Below the pieces are notes generated by a model. That model searched no databases. It saw nothing but the letters and a program-made list of their open reading frames with translations, and was not told the DNA's origin. The position numbers were made by a program, and so were the translations under genes. Below are positions 54,166 through 64,000 of a stretch of DNA of 64,000 bases, one piece after another (position 1 is the first letter of the stretch; every line of letters begins with the position of its first letter). The DNA comes from Symbiodinium natans (taxonomy: Eukaryota > Sar > Dinophyceae > Suessiales > Symbiodiniaceae): contig CAJNDS010002066.1 of assembly GCA_905221605.1 (NCBI GenBank), forward strand, positions 420,480 to 484,479, read 5' to 3'.

Positions 54166-54800
54166 TTTTTTGAAATGGGCGCCTCTTTACTGCGTCAGCA
54201 GCACAATAGGCCGGTCTTGTGGGTTGAGTCGGAAGTGCAACTTAACTACAGCAGAAGTTATCAGCAAAACAGACACCGCCGGGCAACACAACACAAACCA
54301 AACACCAACAAGACAAATTCCGTCCTTACTAGGTGCAAAGAGTGAAACAGGCCCCTCTCAGTTCACGACGAAGACGAAGTAGGGAACCCCGATAGCAAAG
54401 TGCGTCGCAGGCATGTGCATCGCGGGCCATGCAGAGAGTGCTTGGTCGAAAAAGCACACAGTTCCCTCAGCTCGGGGGCGAATTCACAGGCGGGCGCATA
54501 AAGGGCAAATGGCATAATCATCCAAGGACAGCAAAGGGGCCCTCTGTACGCCTGGGTGAAGGGGGCGCAGGGGGGGTGTGACGCAGGGTTGCAGGACGGG
54601 CACAAGCATACACAGTCAAGGGTGGTCCAGCCCCGGAGCGCGGGCTGGCCTGCTGACCCCTGCCCTCGGGAGGGGGCATCTCGCGAATGGCCTGGCCTAG
54701 TGGGGGTGGTGGAGGTGTTGATTTTTCTTCGGTGGGCCCGCGCTGTCAGAGGCGCCGACCTGCTTTGGTCGGTCTTCCTCCGCTGTCGGGCAAGCATCCG

Positions 54801-55099
54801 GCTTATTTGTTTTACTCGCAACGAGGAGCTGTGAAAGCCAGATCTGGCTTCCCGTGTGTGAAAAAAACGCCGCAACTGGGCCCAAAAATGGCTCCTAAAC
54901 TTGGGTTCCAATTTGAGGCTCCAACCTGGGTGGCCTTGTATGTTCACACAGGAAATCCAAAATCTAGGGCCCGTTTTCGGTGCCCAGAATTGAGCTGCTT
55001 TTGGAATCCATTTGGGGTCAAAAATAATTGAAATCAACTCACAGACAAACAAGATTTTTTCTACTCGATACTGTTTGCATCAACACTCAAGAAAACAAA
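54801..55099. repeat. Dispersed 300-bp repeat, copy 1
   Basis: From GCTTATTTGTTTT to CTCAAGAAAACAAAAAA, about 95% identical to 55,328-55,632. Confidence 0.9.
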
Positions 55100-55327
55100 A
55101 AACGCCGTCGATACGCGTGTTCTTGGCTTGCTAAACTTGTCTTTAGCTGGCATTCAAGTTAGCTGGCATTCAAGACAAAGCAATCTTGCATTGTTCGCGT
55201 GCGATCTTTCTCGCACTGTTAGAGAAAGTTCCGGTTCCAAGCAAGTTCACACTTTGCCGCCTTGCTGCCTGCTGTTCTAATTTTGGGGGAAGACTGACAC
55301 AAGACTTAGACTGGAACCGACTGAGAG

Positions 55328-55632
55328 GCTTATTTGTTTTTCTCGCAACGAGGAGCTGTGAAAGCCAGAAGATCTGGCTTCCCGTGTGTGAAAAAAACGC
55401 CGCAACTGGGCCCAAAAATGGCTCCTAAACTTGGGTTCCAATTTGAAGCTCCAACCTGGGTGGCCTTGCATGTTCACACAGGAAATCCAAAATCTAGGGC
55501 CCGTTTTCGGTGCCCAGAATTGAGCTGCTTTTGGAACCCATTTGAGTTCAATAATAATTGAAAATCAACTCACTGACAAACAAGATTTTTTCTATTCGAT
55601 ACTGTTTGCATCAACACTCAAGAAAACAAAAA
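55328..55632. repeat. Dispersed 300-bp repeat, copy 2
   Basis: Partner of 54,801-55,099, with a 3-bp insertion (AGA) near 55,368. 55,100-55,327 between them is unique. Confidence 0.9.
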
Positions 55633-55910
55633 GTGTTTCTAGGTTGTGTGTCCCAACAGGTAAAACTCAATGGCAGGAGTTTTCCCAAGAGAACTCAACG
55701 CGCTACAAGAAAGCCAAGAAAGAACCAAAAGCCGACCCAACAGAACGTGCCAAGGACATGACTGTCATGACTGTCCGTGACAAGCAAAGGCACACGCACC
55801 GACCATTTTTGCCGCGAGTCACAAAACGTGCAGTTGTGTGAGAAGGGAGCAGTTGTACGTGACATACCGCCACATACAAACAAGTTGCAGCTCGCAACCT
55901 GAACACGCCC
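55633..55910. repeat. 277-bp direct repeat, copy 1
   Basis: GTGTTTCTAGGTTGTGTGTC... to ...GAACACGCCC, repeated at 56,193-56,470 with only a few mismatches (period 560). Confidence 0.93.
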
Positions 55911-55955
55911 CAGGGATGGGTGGGTGGGCAACAAAATTTTCTCTGCTGCCAGCAA

Positions 55956-56083
55956 GCTTGAACATGCGCGGACCCCCCGCAATCTTCAAGCATTTAAGGT
56001 GGTGCATTAAGCAAAACCAGCTTGAACATGCGCGGACCCCCCGCAATCTTCAAGCATTTTAGGTGGTGCATTAAGCAAAACCA
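55956..56083. repeat. 64-bp tandem duplication
   Basis: Two copies starting GCTTGAACATGCGCGGACC at 55,956 and 56,020, differing by one A/T. Confidence 0.93.
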
Positions 56084-56192
56084 CCACCCCTGTTTATGCA
56101 AAGACCCATAAAACGTGATTTTGGAATAAATGCACCCAAAATCAAGAATACACACAACATGAAACACACTCCGCTGGACAAGTCCACTCTGC

Positions 56193-56470
56193 GTGTTTCT
56201 AGGTTGTGTGTCCCAACAGGTAAAACTCAATGGCAGGAGTTTTCCCAAGAGAACTCAACGCGCTACAAGAAAGCCAAGAAAGAACCAAAAGCCGACCCAA
56301 CAGAACGTGCCAAGGACATGACTGTCATGACTGTCCGTGACAAGCAAAGGCACACGCACCGACCATTTTTGCCGCGAATCACAAAACGTGCAGTTGTGTG
56401 AGAAGGGAGCAGCTGTACGTGACATACCGCCACATACAAACAAGTTGCAGCTCGCAACCTGAACACGCCC
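56193..56470. repeat. 277-bp direct repeat, copy 2
   Basis: Directly abuts the downstream end of the reverse-transcriptase fragment (minus strand), so the RT reading frame runs on into it. It could be the terminal or 3' untranslated part of that element. Confidence 0.93.
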
Positions 56471-58735
56471 CCCCTTTCGCAAGAATGACGAGCAGCAACG
56501 CACATCATTTCCACGGGTCGGTTGCAGCCAGCTTCTCTGCCTTTGATTTCTTCTGTGGCAAAATGCCACCCTTTCGCTTCTTCCAAGATGCAAGCTGCGC
56601 TCAGTGTAAAGTTCGGCGCCAGACTCTAGAAGTTCACGCAGCACCAAACCACGGTATTGAGATACATCGAAGCGAACCCTTTTGGACGGGTCGAAATCTT
56701 TAAAGTCCTGATTCGTAAGAGAGTCTGCCACAGTGTTCTGAAATCTAGGGGCCCAGTGCAAATCCAGCATGAGCGACTTGGACTGAAGAACTGCCGCCAA
56801 ATCCATGAGCACCACGCATAAAGGAAAGGAAGTAGTGAGCCACCGTGATGTCAAGAAACTGTTGCCGCGATTGTCTGTCGCGGCAGAGCAGGTAAAAGTC
56901 GCGCTCGTCGGCTGCAAAGGTGCAAACAAATGGACAGCAACCAACGTCGACAAAAGCTCTAGTGCAGCGATGGAGCGGTATGACTGGCCAGCCTGATAAA
57001 ACCAAGGAGCGTCAGTATGCTGGACTTTCTCAGCAAACCACCTGCACTCCCAAGGCGTTGAAGCATCACTGCAGGCCCAACCTCCCAACCACATCTCCGA
57101 GCCCTCTGCCTTTGCATCCGTGCGAAAGAGTTCCTGAGGGGCAGATTTGGCCCGAGGCACAGTGATTGTACGGAACCCTTGAAGAAGCACCTTCTCGATG
57201 AACGCCAAAATCATAGCTACAGCTTTCGGGAGCCGCAAAGTATGGCAATGTCTCACTGCACTCACCCACGCATAGAGCGGCCCCAGAAAAGGGCGCAATA
57301 GTGGTAAAACAGTGAAGCCAAATGAAAGGCGTCCTATGACCGCCTCCAAGTCCGCAATCTTAACGAAGCCATCAGCCCTGACACGTTGTATCCAATTCAC
57401 TGCCCAGTCACACCGGGCCTGGGAAAAGCCCAGAAGCCTCTTGTGCGCAAAGATCGAAAATCCAATCCAGCAATGCTCCGTTCCCCCTTTGAACTTATGC
57501 CAAGCCCAAGGCACGCCGAGAATCTCAAGTAAAAGGATCGATGCCAGGATGCGCGCCAAGCCATCCGAAGACTGGGTAATCCACAGTAAGTCGTCCACGT
57601 AAGATAGGAGCGTCGTTTCATCCACCCCATGGCAGTAGTACAGCAAACGTCCCAACCCAGAAAACAAGCGATACCACCAGTAGCTCGCAGATGAGACGCC
57701 AAAGGTTCCAACAGCGTTGAGGCACACTTTGTCATGACGTGATGCCCGACAGGCCTGTCTGGCCCAATCGGCCCGCCTCACCTTTACTAAACGATGTGCA
57801 CAAGAGATATCTCCTGAAAGAGAAAGTATGCGGCCGGCAGCTCCCTCGGCAAGTCGGGCAGCGGCTCATCGACCCCCGGAAAAGCACGATGCTTATGCTT
57901 GCGTTCAAACAGAGCCGGAGTCCGGGAAAGTCGGACTCCGACCCCAAGAGGGACCCCTGCAGCAAAGGACCACGTCGCCTCGGTATACCGCCTCCAGTCT
58001 GGGTCGCCAGCGAGTCGCAGCAGTTCACCAATGGCACAAAGGAAAAATGGCTGACGGTCCGGAACTTCAGAGATCTGCGCGGTAACCCCTGCCTGCCGAA
58101 GCTTATCAAAAACCAGCGTCCTCCCAGAATCGATCAGTCCCGATGCAAAGGGGGAAGATGTCATCCTCCCCGTGGCCAAGGCACAGACGACCTTCTTAAT
58201 GTCCAGTGAACGCGACAGTAAAGCCAGGAGACCGTCTATGATTTTTTTGTGAAGCGAAAGACAGCCATGTGATGCAGGAGTGGGCCTCTTCGGGGAAGGC
58301 CAGCGCCCTGGTGAAGCCAGTCCGTGTCCATCTGAGAACCAACGCACTCGGCCTGAAAGTCGAGACCGCAGCGGAGGCCCCTGACCCAGACAGCCATGCC
58401 CATAGAGTGGCTTTCTTACACCATCTTCGTCCTCATCAGACGTAGGGTCGTCACAAATGTCACCCCCCACGTCGCCTCCTTGAACCTCAAGGTGATCAGC
58501 TTCTTCGCCCGGCAAAGACCGCCACCATTCAGCGGTTCCCACAGCATCATCGTTCGTGCCCAAGTTTCGTAGCGGTGCATTGCCAGTCCCAACAAATCCC
58601 GGAAGCGCAAACCCCAAAGCAGCCAAGCGCCGACGGTGATCCTCTGTCAGTGCCTCGCCAAGAAATGGCGTGTATGCCACAAACAGATTGTCTGTTGCAA
58701 CCGCGCACTGCGGGGCTCCAAAGACGTCTTGTTAA
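56471..58735 (-). pseudogene. Internally deleted reverse transcriptase / RNase H element (DIRS-like)
   Basis: The upstream part (about 58,735-57,787) contains QCAVATDNLFVAYTPF, RWPSPKRPTPASHG and FERKHKHRAF, which I associate with the N-terminal part of a common dinoflagellate retroelement. A frame change at about 57,785 leads into a 508-codon frame (57,781) with GTFGVSSASYWW, YVDD at its residues 61-64, LGVPWAWHKFKGG, and RNase H residues D222, E275 and D303, followed by VADSLTNQDF. The RT fingers and the first catalytic aspartate block expected between the two parts are absent, so the palm is incomplete and the enzyme inactive. The frame finally runs into the 277-bp repeat at 56,470. The DIRS-like assignment is by memory of motif style; no terminal repeats or recombinase are attached. 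Confidence 0.7.
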
Positions 58736-59306
58736 TTTAGCATTCTGCACATGGGGTTTGGGTTTGCTAAGTTTCTGGTCTGTCTCAAACTGTGACGTGC
58801 CAGTTGCATTGAACGAAGGCCTTTTTGTGTCAGTTCTTACCCGGCATCTATTGGAAAAGTGCCTGGAACAACCAGCAGAAACAAGAAGTCTGTTTTTTGC
58901 TGGGGAGTGCTTGGTGGAGGACTTCTTGCCACAAGTGCGTTATCACAATCCAGCGCGATTCTGTTAACAAACACTATGGCTTGTGGACAGCGCCACCCTC
59001 TTAGTGTGTCAAATACAAGGGATATCTGCTGGTCGATCTTTGCGCAGCACAATGGACACATCTGCTCGTTACAGCCTCTGTGATAAGGAAGTGAGCTGCT
59101 TTATTAAATAATGCCTAAGTCTTCTCCAAAAGGCCAGATTAATTGGCCTGTCAAACTCAGAAGTGATTAGACTTCTTAAACGGCTGCTAGTGGGGCCCCC
59201 AATTGCTGCCTAAATTTTTCTAAAAAATGCCTTAAACATCTCTTAACCCAAAAGGCTCAAAAGTGATTCGACCTTTTGAACTGCTGCCCAAAACTTTTCC
59301 GGAAGG
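58736..59306. other. No supported gene
   Basis: Unique AT-richer sequence. An open frame at 58,575-58,967 (plus) is antisense to the RT element for much of its length. Confidence 0.5.
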
Positions 59307-59327
59307 CCGCATAACTTTGGCTCAAGT
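59307..59327 (+). other. Possible relict spliced-leader sequence
   Basis: CCGCATAACTTTGGCTCAAG ends with 11 bases identical to the 3' end of the dinoflagellate spliced leader (TTTGGCTCAAG) and starts with the same CCG. It lies 55 bp before a plus-strand open frame. Could be chance. Confidence 0.35.
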
Positions 59328-59381
59328 CGCAAGAAAAAAGAAGATTCAGCGCGCTGCTGCTGTGTTTTCACAGCGGAGCGT

Positions 59382-60173
59382 GTGTGTCGCATGCTCGGAG
59401 GAGTGCATCCTCCAGACCAAATGACTTCAATTTCTCCTGTATCTTGCCAATACATTGCTGCGGGCATGGCTGGCCTGCAAGAATTGACTCGCTGTGGGTT
59501 TTGCAATTTGGAAGGGTTTTCAAAGTTCGGCTTTGAAAGAAACTACATGATTCCTAGGCTCACAAGACATTTTAATGCATGTAAAGCGGTTATGGCCAGC
59601 TACAGTGATGTGTGCTCGCTTGCCAAGCATCTTCTTAAACTGTTGCGGAAGCCGGTGCTGCGATTGGATGACTGGGTGTCTTCGAAGAAGTACTTGATCT
59701 CTTCGGATTCGCTTCTTCCTACATTGGCGACTTGGACTGGAGTTGATCGTGAGCGCAAGAAGTATCTTGGACGTTGGAAGATCGTTGAGTCTTCCGATCT
59801 ACGTGAGATCTGCTTGGTTTGTTGTTACAACTTTGCAGCGGTTTCTTGTGCGGACAAGAAAGGCAGAAAATTGATTCTTGCCTGCACCGCTAGTTTTGGT
59901 CCTATCAAAGAAACCACAAAGACCTTCCGCTGTCATGATCATGTCATTAAAAGAAGCTCCTTCCACCGCTGGAGCATCAACCTTAAGTTCAGCAGTCCTG
60001 ACATTGACGAGATTCAAGACCAAGTGATGATTGGAAAAATGATTAGCCTTGTCGATGCCACCTGCCTTCTTGATAAAGGCAACCGCAGATGCCTGTTCTG
60101 CTGCAAGGCTCATCGCGTAGCTTCTCAATGTAATCAACAAGAACCCCCATGTGCAGGGAAATGCTTGTCATGA
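59382..60173 (+). CDS. Possible tyrosine-recombinase-like fragment
   Basis: 263 codons from an ATG. Residues about 108-140 read SDSLLPTLATWTG...RERKKYLGRW...SSDL, which resembles the C-terminal H/R-x-x-R...LG-H/R-W...Y block of tyrosine recombinases encoded by DIRS-type elements, but with the expected catalytic His/Arg replaced and Leu where the Tyr would be. The Cys/His-rich C-terminus (CLFCCKAH) is unexplained. The frame is clean for 0.8 kb and opposite in strand to the RT fragment, so it is not simply the missing part of that element. It may instead be an unrelated dinoflagellate protein. Confidence 0.4.
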   Translation: MCRMLGGVHPPDQMTSISPVSCQYIAAGMAGLQELTRCGFCNLEGFSKFGFERNYMIPRLTRHFNACKAVMASYSDVCSLAKHLLKLLRKPVLRLDDWVSSKKYLISSDSLLPTLATWTGVDRERKKYLGRWKIVESSDLREICLVCCYNFAAVSCADKKGRKLILACTASFGPIKETTKTFRCHDHVIKRSSFHRWSINLKFSSPDIDEIQDQVMIGKMISLVDATCLLDKGNRRCLFCCKAHRVASQCNQQEPPCAGKCLS

Positions 60174-60290
60174 AGTGCCAGGCACCAGAGCGAAAACTTG
60201 CACCACTTCCTAATTCTCGAACGCAGCGTGGAAGCCCGAACACAACCAGCAGTAGACTGCAATACCCTGTCCGGATCTGCAGCAAATAAT

Positions 60291-60360
60291 GGCACCCTTT
60301 TTTGGGTTGGTTTCTTTTAGGAAACCTTGAATCCCAAAAGGGAAAAGGGTACACAGTGCC
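60291..60360. repeat. Short fold-back element
   Basis: GGCACCCTTTTTTGGG at the left and AAAAGGGTACACAGTGCC at the right form a hairpin with a GGTTTC/GGAAACC inner pair. A related copy is at 60,551-60,617. Confidence 0.65.
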
Positions 60361-60550
60361 GGAGAACCTTCCCTTCTCTTCCTTGGGGACCAATAAACCT
60401 AAACGGGTTACGGTCCATATATCTTAGTAGGAATCGTAGTTGTTTTGGCCCATATACTTAATAGGAAATTATAGCAGTAGCCTTGGCTTATGCCTTGTGG
60501 ACGACATGAGCCTCTGTCTTATTAGTTGCCCAGTAACCACATTATAATAA

Positions 60551-60617
60551 GGGCACCTCTTTTTGGGATTGGTTACTTTATAAGGGAACCTTAAACCCAA
60601 ATAGGGAAAAAGGTACC
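60551..60617. repeat. Short fold-back element, second copy
   Basis: GGGCACCTCTTTTTGGG and CCCAAATAGGGAAAAAGGTACC arms, same layout as 60,291-60,360 and about 75% similar. Confidence 0.6.
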
Positions 60618-61715
60618 GCTACAAGCTTAATTGACCATTCACTTCCTGAATCATCTGTCTTGGTACGCGTATTTCGTTCACTGCGTTCTTTTGTTCATTG
60701 CACGCGTCTTTCGCTACGTTCTCTTCTTGTCAATTCACTTGTTCATAAGTTCACTTATTCACATTGTTCTCTTCACTTTATATTATTTTTTACATGACGG
60801 GCCGTGAAGATACTAATCTTGGCCCGTGAAAACGCTTCGTTCAATCGTGCGTTCAATTTAAGAATGAAATCGTGCACAAGTTTACAGTTCAAATTAAATT
60901 TACGCACTCATTCTCTTCGTACTTCTATCACAGGTTCACCACTCACAACCCCGGACAATAGGAAAAGTAAAGGTTAATCGCTCTCTCCACTTCGTTTATT
61001 CATTCACTTCATTCACGCGCTTCGTGTTCTCTTCGCTTGTAATAAAGTTCATTGAATTCTCTTCGTAATCTTTTTCCTTGTGCTCACGGGCTGGCTAATA
61101 TTAACTTAAAAGGTAAAGAACGCACGCTTTTGAAATTTATTCGCCTGTTTAAATGTATTAGAAGAAGATAGAAGTGATGTAATAATAGAGTTGTAGTGAG
61201 TGAATAGAAGGAGTGAACGAATACAATAAATCTTATGATCTTCGTTCTCTCGCTTCTTTGCTCACTTTGTTCACGCATTCGCTTCTTTCACGCAATCATA
61301 ATATTGGTCATGTGTGCTCTTTTAGTATCTGATGGTTGGGGTCCCGAGGGTGGGTTATTCACTGGCGGTCTTAGTACTAATTCCTAGAGTTAAAGCCTGT
61401 CCATGATTCCTGGTGCTAGATGGTGAAGGTGGTACTATAGGCTAGGTCTTTAGGTGTGTTATCATCAGCCTGTGAACTAGCCTGGTGATTAGACCCTAGA
61501 GTTAGTATCAAATGACCAAGAAATCCCCCTTTCCTGTTTACCCGTGCTCACTTCGCTCGTTCATTCTCTCCATTCCTTTTCATTGAAATTTTATAATCTT
61601 TTAGTGAATTTTCCTAATTATGATGTAGTTTTATTAGTAATTTAGTATCTTTTCATACGGTATAATATTATTACACTTCTTTTATATATTTTCTAGAAAT
61701 TACTAACACAATATT
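60618..61715. other. AT-rich low-complexity stretch
   Basis: Roughly 35% GC and visibly built from short TTCAC, TTCGTTC and CTTCGCTC motifs, unlike the GC-rich surroundings. It lies downstream of the methyltransferase pseudogene and may be its 3' flank. No coding frame. Confidence 0.55.
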
Positions 61716-64000
61716 TTAATCTTTGTTGCGGCCCTTTTTTTTTATCTTCTTTGTAATGGCCGCCGGTAAAAAAAATGAAGAGAGCAGTTTACGTCTTTCA
61801 TTAGAGATACGCTCGCAATAAGCCTGCCATTCTTGTAGGAAACTGTCAAAAGGGAGTGGCTTTCCAAGCGAGCTCAACTGGTTCTCCAAGGAGTGAGCGA
61901 AGAGAGGAGTGGCGCAACGCTGCGTGGAGGGCGCCAGGATAAAAGCAATTGCCTACTATAGAAGCCAGGCATTTTTCATTGATGTAGGGAACAAGTTCAG
62001 CAAGCCACTCGTCAAATTCAGCATCCTTTAGCATTTCGGCATAGTGAGCAACTCGAAAGGGTGGGATTCCTTCCTCACCAAGGAGGAAGGCGTTTTCAGC
62101 TCTGAGAGCTTCATGGTGTTCAGGCGCAAATGTATCCAAAGTCTTAGTCGAGGGCTGAAGAGCAAAGGCTTGTACACTATGCTGGAAGGCTTTCGATTTG
62201 AGGTCATTCTTCATATAATCAACCCAAGGGATGTTCGGGATACCATGACCCTGGCGTATGGCCTGTGAACTGCGTTCCGCAAACATATGTGCTCCTCCAA
62301 AGCTAGGGACATGATAAAGGAGGTTGGATGGATGATATGAATATGCAGTGAGGCGAAGGCCACTTTCTTTGTCAAAGTCTCGCGGCCTTAGCCATGGCTT
62401 TGTGGAACGTCAGGCTTGACGTTACAATAATCGGAGCCATGCACAGGTCTCCAACCTGAAAACCACGGGCAAGGTCTTGGCCTGAGCGGGGCAAGTTTGG
62501 AGTGTCTGGTGAAGAAAATTCGATTCCGCTCAACATGGCCAAAAGACGAGCCAGCGACAATATGACTGCATCCTTCCGTAATGCCGAAAAGTTTGGTGAT
62601 GAACTCCTTGTGAATGCTCTTCATTGATCCCGCATTCTCTAGCAATATGTGAACACATGTAGAGAGTTGAGGGTCAATAGTGTTCAACGCGAGCAAGATG
62701 GTGTAAATAACAAGCATGTGCTGGGATCTATCTCCGATCAAGCCAAGATTACCCTCCGCGAAGCCAGCGATACTGAGGTCCTGGCAGGGTGAACCAGCGG
62801 GTATAATGATGGCAGTTTTCTGTGGCGAGACTTTTCCCAAAAAGTAAACCGCCTGCCTGAGGAGCAGACAATCTTGCTCCTGCAGTAGTTGCCATACATC
62901 CCCAATTGCAATGCTTGGAATCTGCCACTTTTCAGGGGCCCACTTTTGCTCCTTGTTGTAATCGAACTTGTGACATATGATGGCTCTTGGATGGCTGTCA
63001 CTTTCGGCAGAAACCGCAGCGATGGGGTGTTGTTTAAGCGCTTCAGTAATAACGGCCCGCATCCGTCAAAGAGACTGAGGACAATATATCGCTCAACCCC
63101 AAGCATAGCCTTGATGCGAGCCTCTTCAGGAGTAGCAGAGGTACTGGCCGCGTTAGTACCTCTATCCTTGCGTTTAAGCTCGTTTTTTGGTTCCTTAGGG
63201 CTGATTCTGGAATGGGGCTTATCTTGCACAGCGTTGCTACATGGACTTCGCTCGCTTGGTAATTTGGCTTGCTCTCCTTGCTGGCCACATTCCTGCGAAA
63301 CATCGTCGCTATGGATAATGAAGGTCTCAGGATTAGTCTTCGCAACGTGGGAGATCTTTTCTTCTTGGTTGCAGGTGGGCGAGATTACTGCTCTTTTGGA
63401 GGCCTTCCCTCTGCGTGAGGGCCGGTGCTTTGAAAGCATAGCCTTCATTAGGTGTTCCCTTGGAGGGAGTGACTTTTTCTGGCGTGTAGGAGTCTGGAAT
63501 GGTATCTGGGATCTGTGTTGAGTCCGAGGGTGCGTGGAGTCGGAGAATTTCCGGAAGAGAAGCCTGAAGAGAGGTGGAAGGGTGCAGGGATTGTAAGTGA
63601 GTGCTCCTGATGTGGACGGCTTCTATGACTAAGTCACCATAGTGGGACAAGGTACTCCAAACGTTTTCATGTCTGACTCCGTAAATGGAGTCATACAGAA
63701 CAATAGTCTGGTCTTGCTGAGTCCTGACGTGATGAACGACAAGGTATTGTTGGGCTTTCCGGTCGCAAAGGACTAGCCCAAGAATGACATAAGTATGCCT
63801 CATCACCCTGACAGTGTTTTCTAAGAAGCTATCGAGATCTTGTGCAGTTCTGCAGGCTTGCAGAAACTTGGCATGCTTGATCTTTTGCGTTGGTACACAG
63901 AAGTTAATCGGGAACGACTTCACGCTGATTGTGCACGTGTCGTTTCTGGGTCCCAACTCCTGGTGTGCATGAGCAATAGTCAGGTCAATAAGATTGCCAG
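61716..64000 (-). pseudogene. DNMT3-like cytosine-5 DNA methyltransferase, frameshifted and partial
   Basis: Minus strand, open at the right window edge. The pieces read in order. N-terminal part 64,000 to about 63,440 (no known domain; KSFPINFCVPTQKIKHAKF). A basic linker, then motif I VLSLFDGCG near 63,085. After a frame change at about 63,062, CGRAV-like sequence and SAESD, motif IV GSPCQDLS with the catalytic Cys at 62,786-62,784, motif VI LLENAGSM near 62,640, and motif VIII region GSSFGHVERNRIFF near 62,530. Further frame changes near 62,480, 62,375 and 61,860. The C-terminal part carries FGGAHMFAERSS and ends in a basic KKIKKKGRNKD tail at 61,716. SPC rather than PPC and LFDG are DNMT3-like features. 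At least four frame changes without clear splice sites indicate a decayed gene; introns are the alternative. It may be part of a retroelement, as captured methyltransferases are known in dinoflagellates. Confidence 0.75.

Noticed and set aside
15500-64000. A functional methylation cluster joining the copia element, the AHCY array and the DNMT-like gene
   Set aside because: The parts are separated by tens of kilobases of repeats, one is a mobile insertion and one is decayed. The array layout is normal for housekeeping genes in dinoflagellates.

Overview
The window looks like nuclear DNA of a dinoflagellate, most likely a Symbiodiniaceae-like or other Suessiales-type genome. Four things point that way: Arabidopsis-type telomeric heptamer (TTTAGGG) arrays scattered over much of the window, a head-to-tail array of near-identical genes on one strand, a Ty1/copia element with the enlarged domain set I recognise from dinoflagellates, and membrane-protein genes cut by short introns. 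I see no rRNA or tRNA gene. Species and family matches are from memory and no search was run.

Layout. 1-10,024: degenerate telomere-like repeats in both orientations, a long TTTAGGC variant array, small fold-back elements, no supported gene. 10,025-17,804: a complete young LTR retrotransposon (minus strand) with 230-bp LTRs differing at 2 positions, flanked by a 5-bp duplication TAGGG, so it landed in a telomere-type repeat. 17,805-27,225: more telomere-like arrays, a 9-bp variant array, poly-C and CA tracts. 27,500-28,890: 3' exons of a membrane-protein gene (minus). 29,945-35,410: three tandem adenosylhomocysteinase genes (minus, repeat unit 1,789 bp) with identical proteins. 35,960-39,872: a multi-exon gene (minus) for a secreted-lectin/transmembrane protein. 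42,270-47,430: duplicated and shuffled exon-like modules mixed with fold-back elements. 47,596-48,772: a dinoflagellate-type gene whose intron is bounded by inverted repeats. 49,830-51,500: a 270-bp satellite. 51,761-56,470: minisatellites and duplicated blocks. 56,471-58,735: an internally deleted reverse transcriptase/RNase H element (minus). 59,300-60,173: a possible tyrosine-recombinase fragment (plus). 60,380-61,715: AT-rich stretch. 61,716-64,000: a frameshifted DNMT3-like cytosine-5 methyltransferase gene (minus) running off the right edge.

The most interesting items are nucleic-acid modification modules in mobile or decayed DNA. The copia polyprotein carries a cytosine-methyltransferase-like segment (FSG, GGPPC, ESP) and, between integrase and reverse transcriptase, a segment with the HxD...H...R spacing of 2-oxoglutarate/Fe(II) oxygenases. 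An independent DNMT3-like gene lies at the right edge. The adenosylhomocysteinase genes between them recycle the methyltransferase by-product, but nothing in the sequence shows a functional link; tandem arrays of this kind are the normal dinoflagellate layout for highly expressed housekeeping genes.
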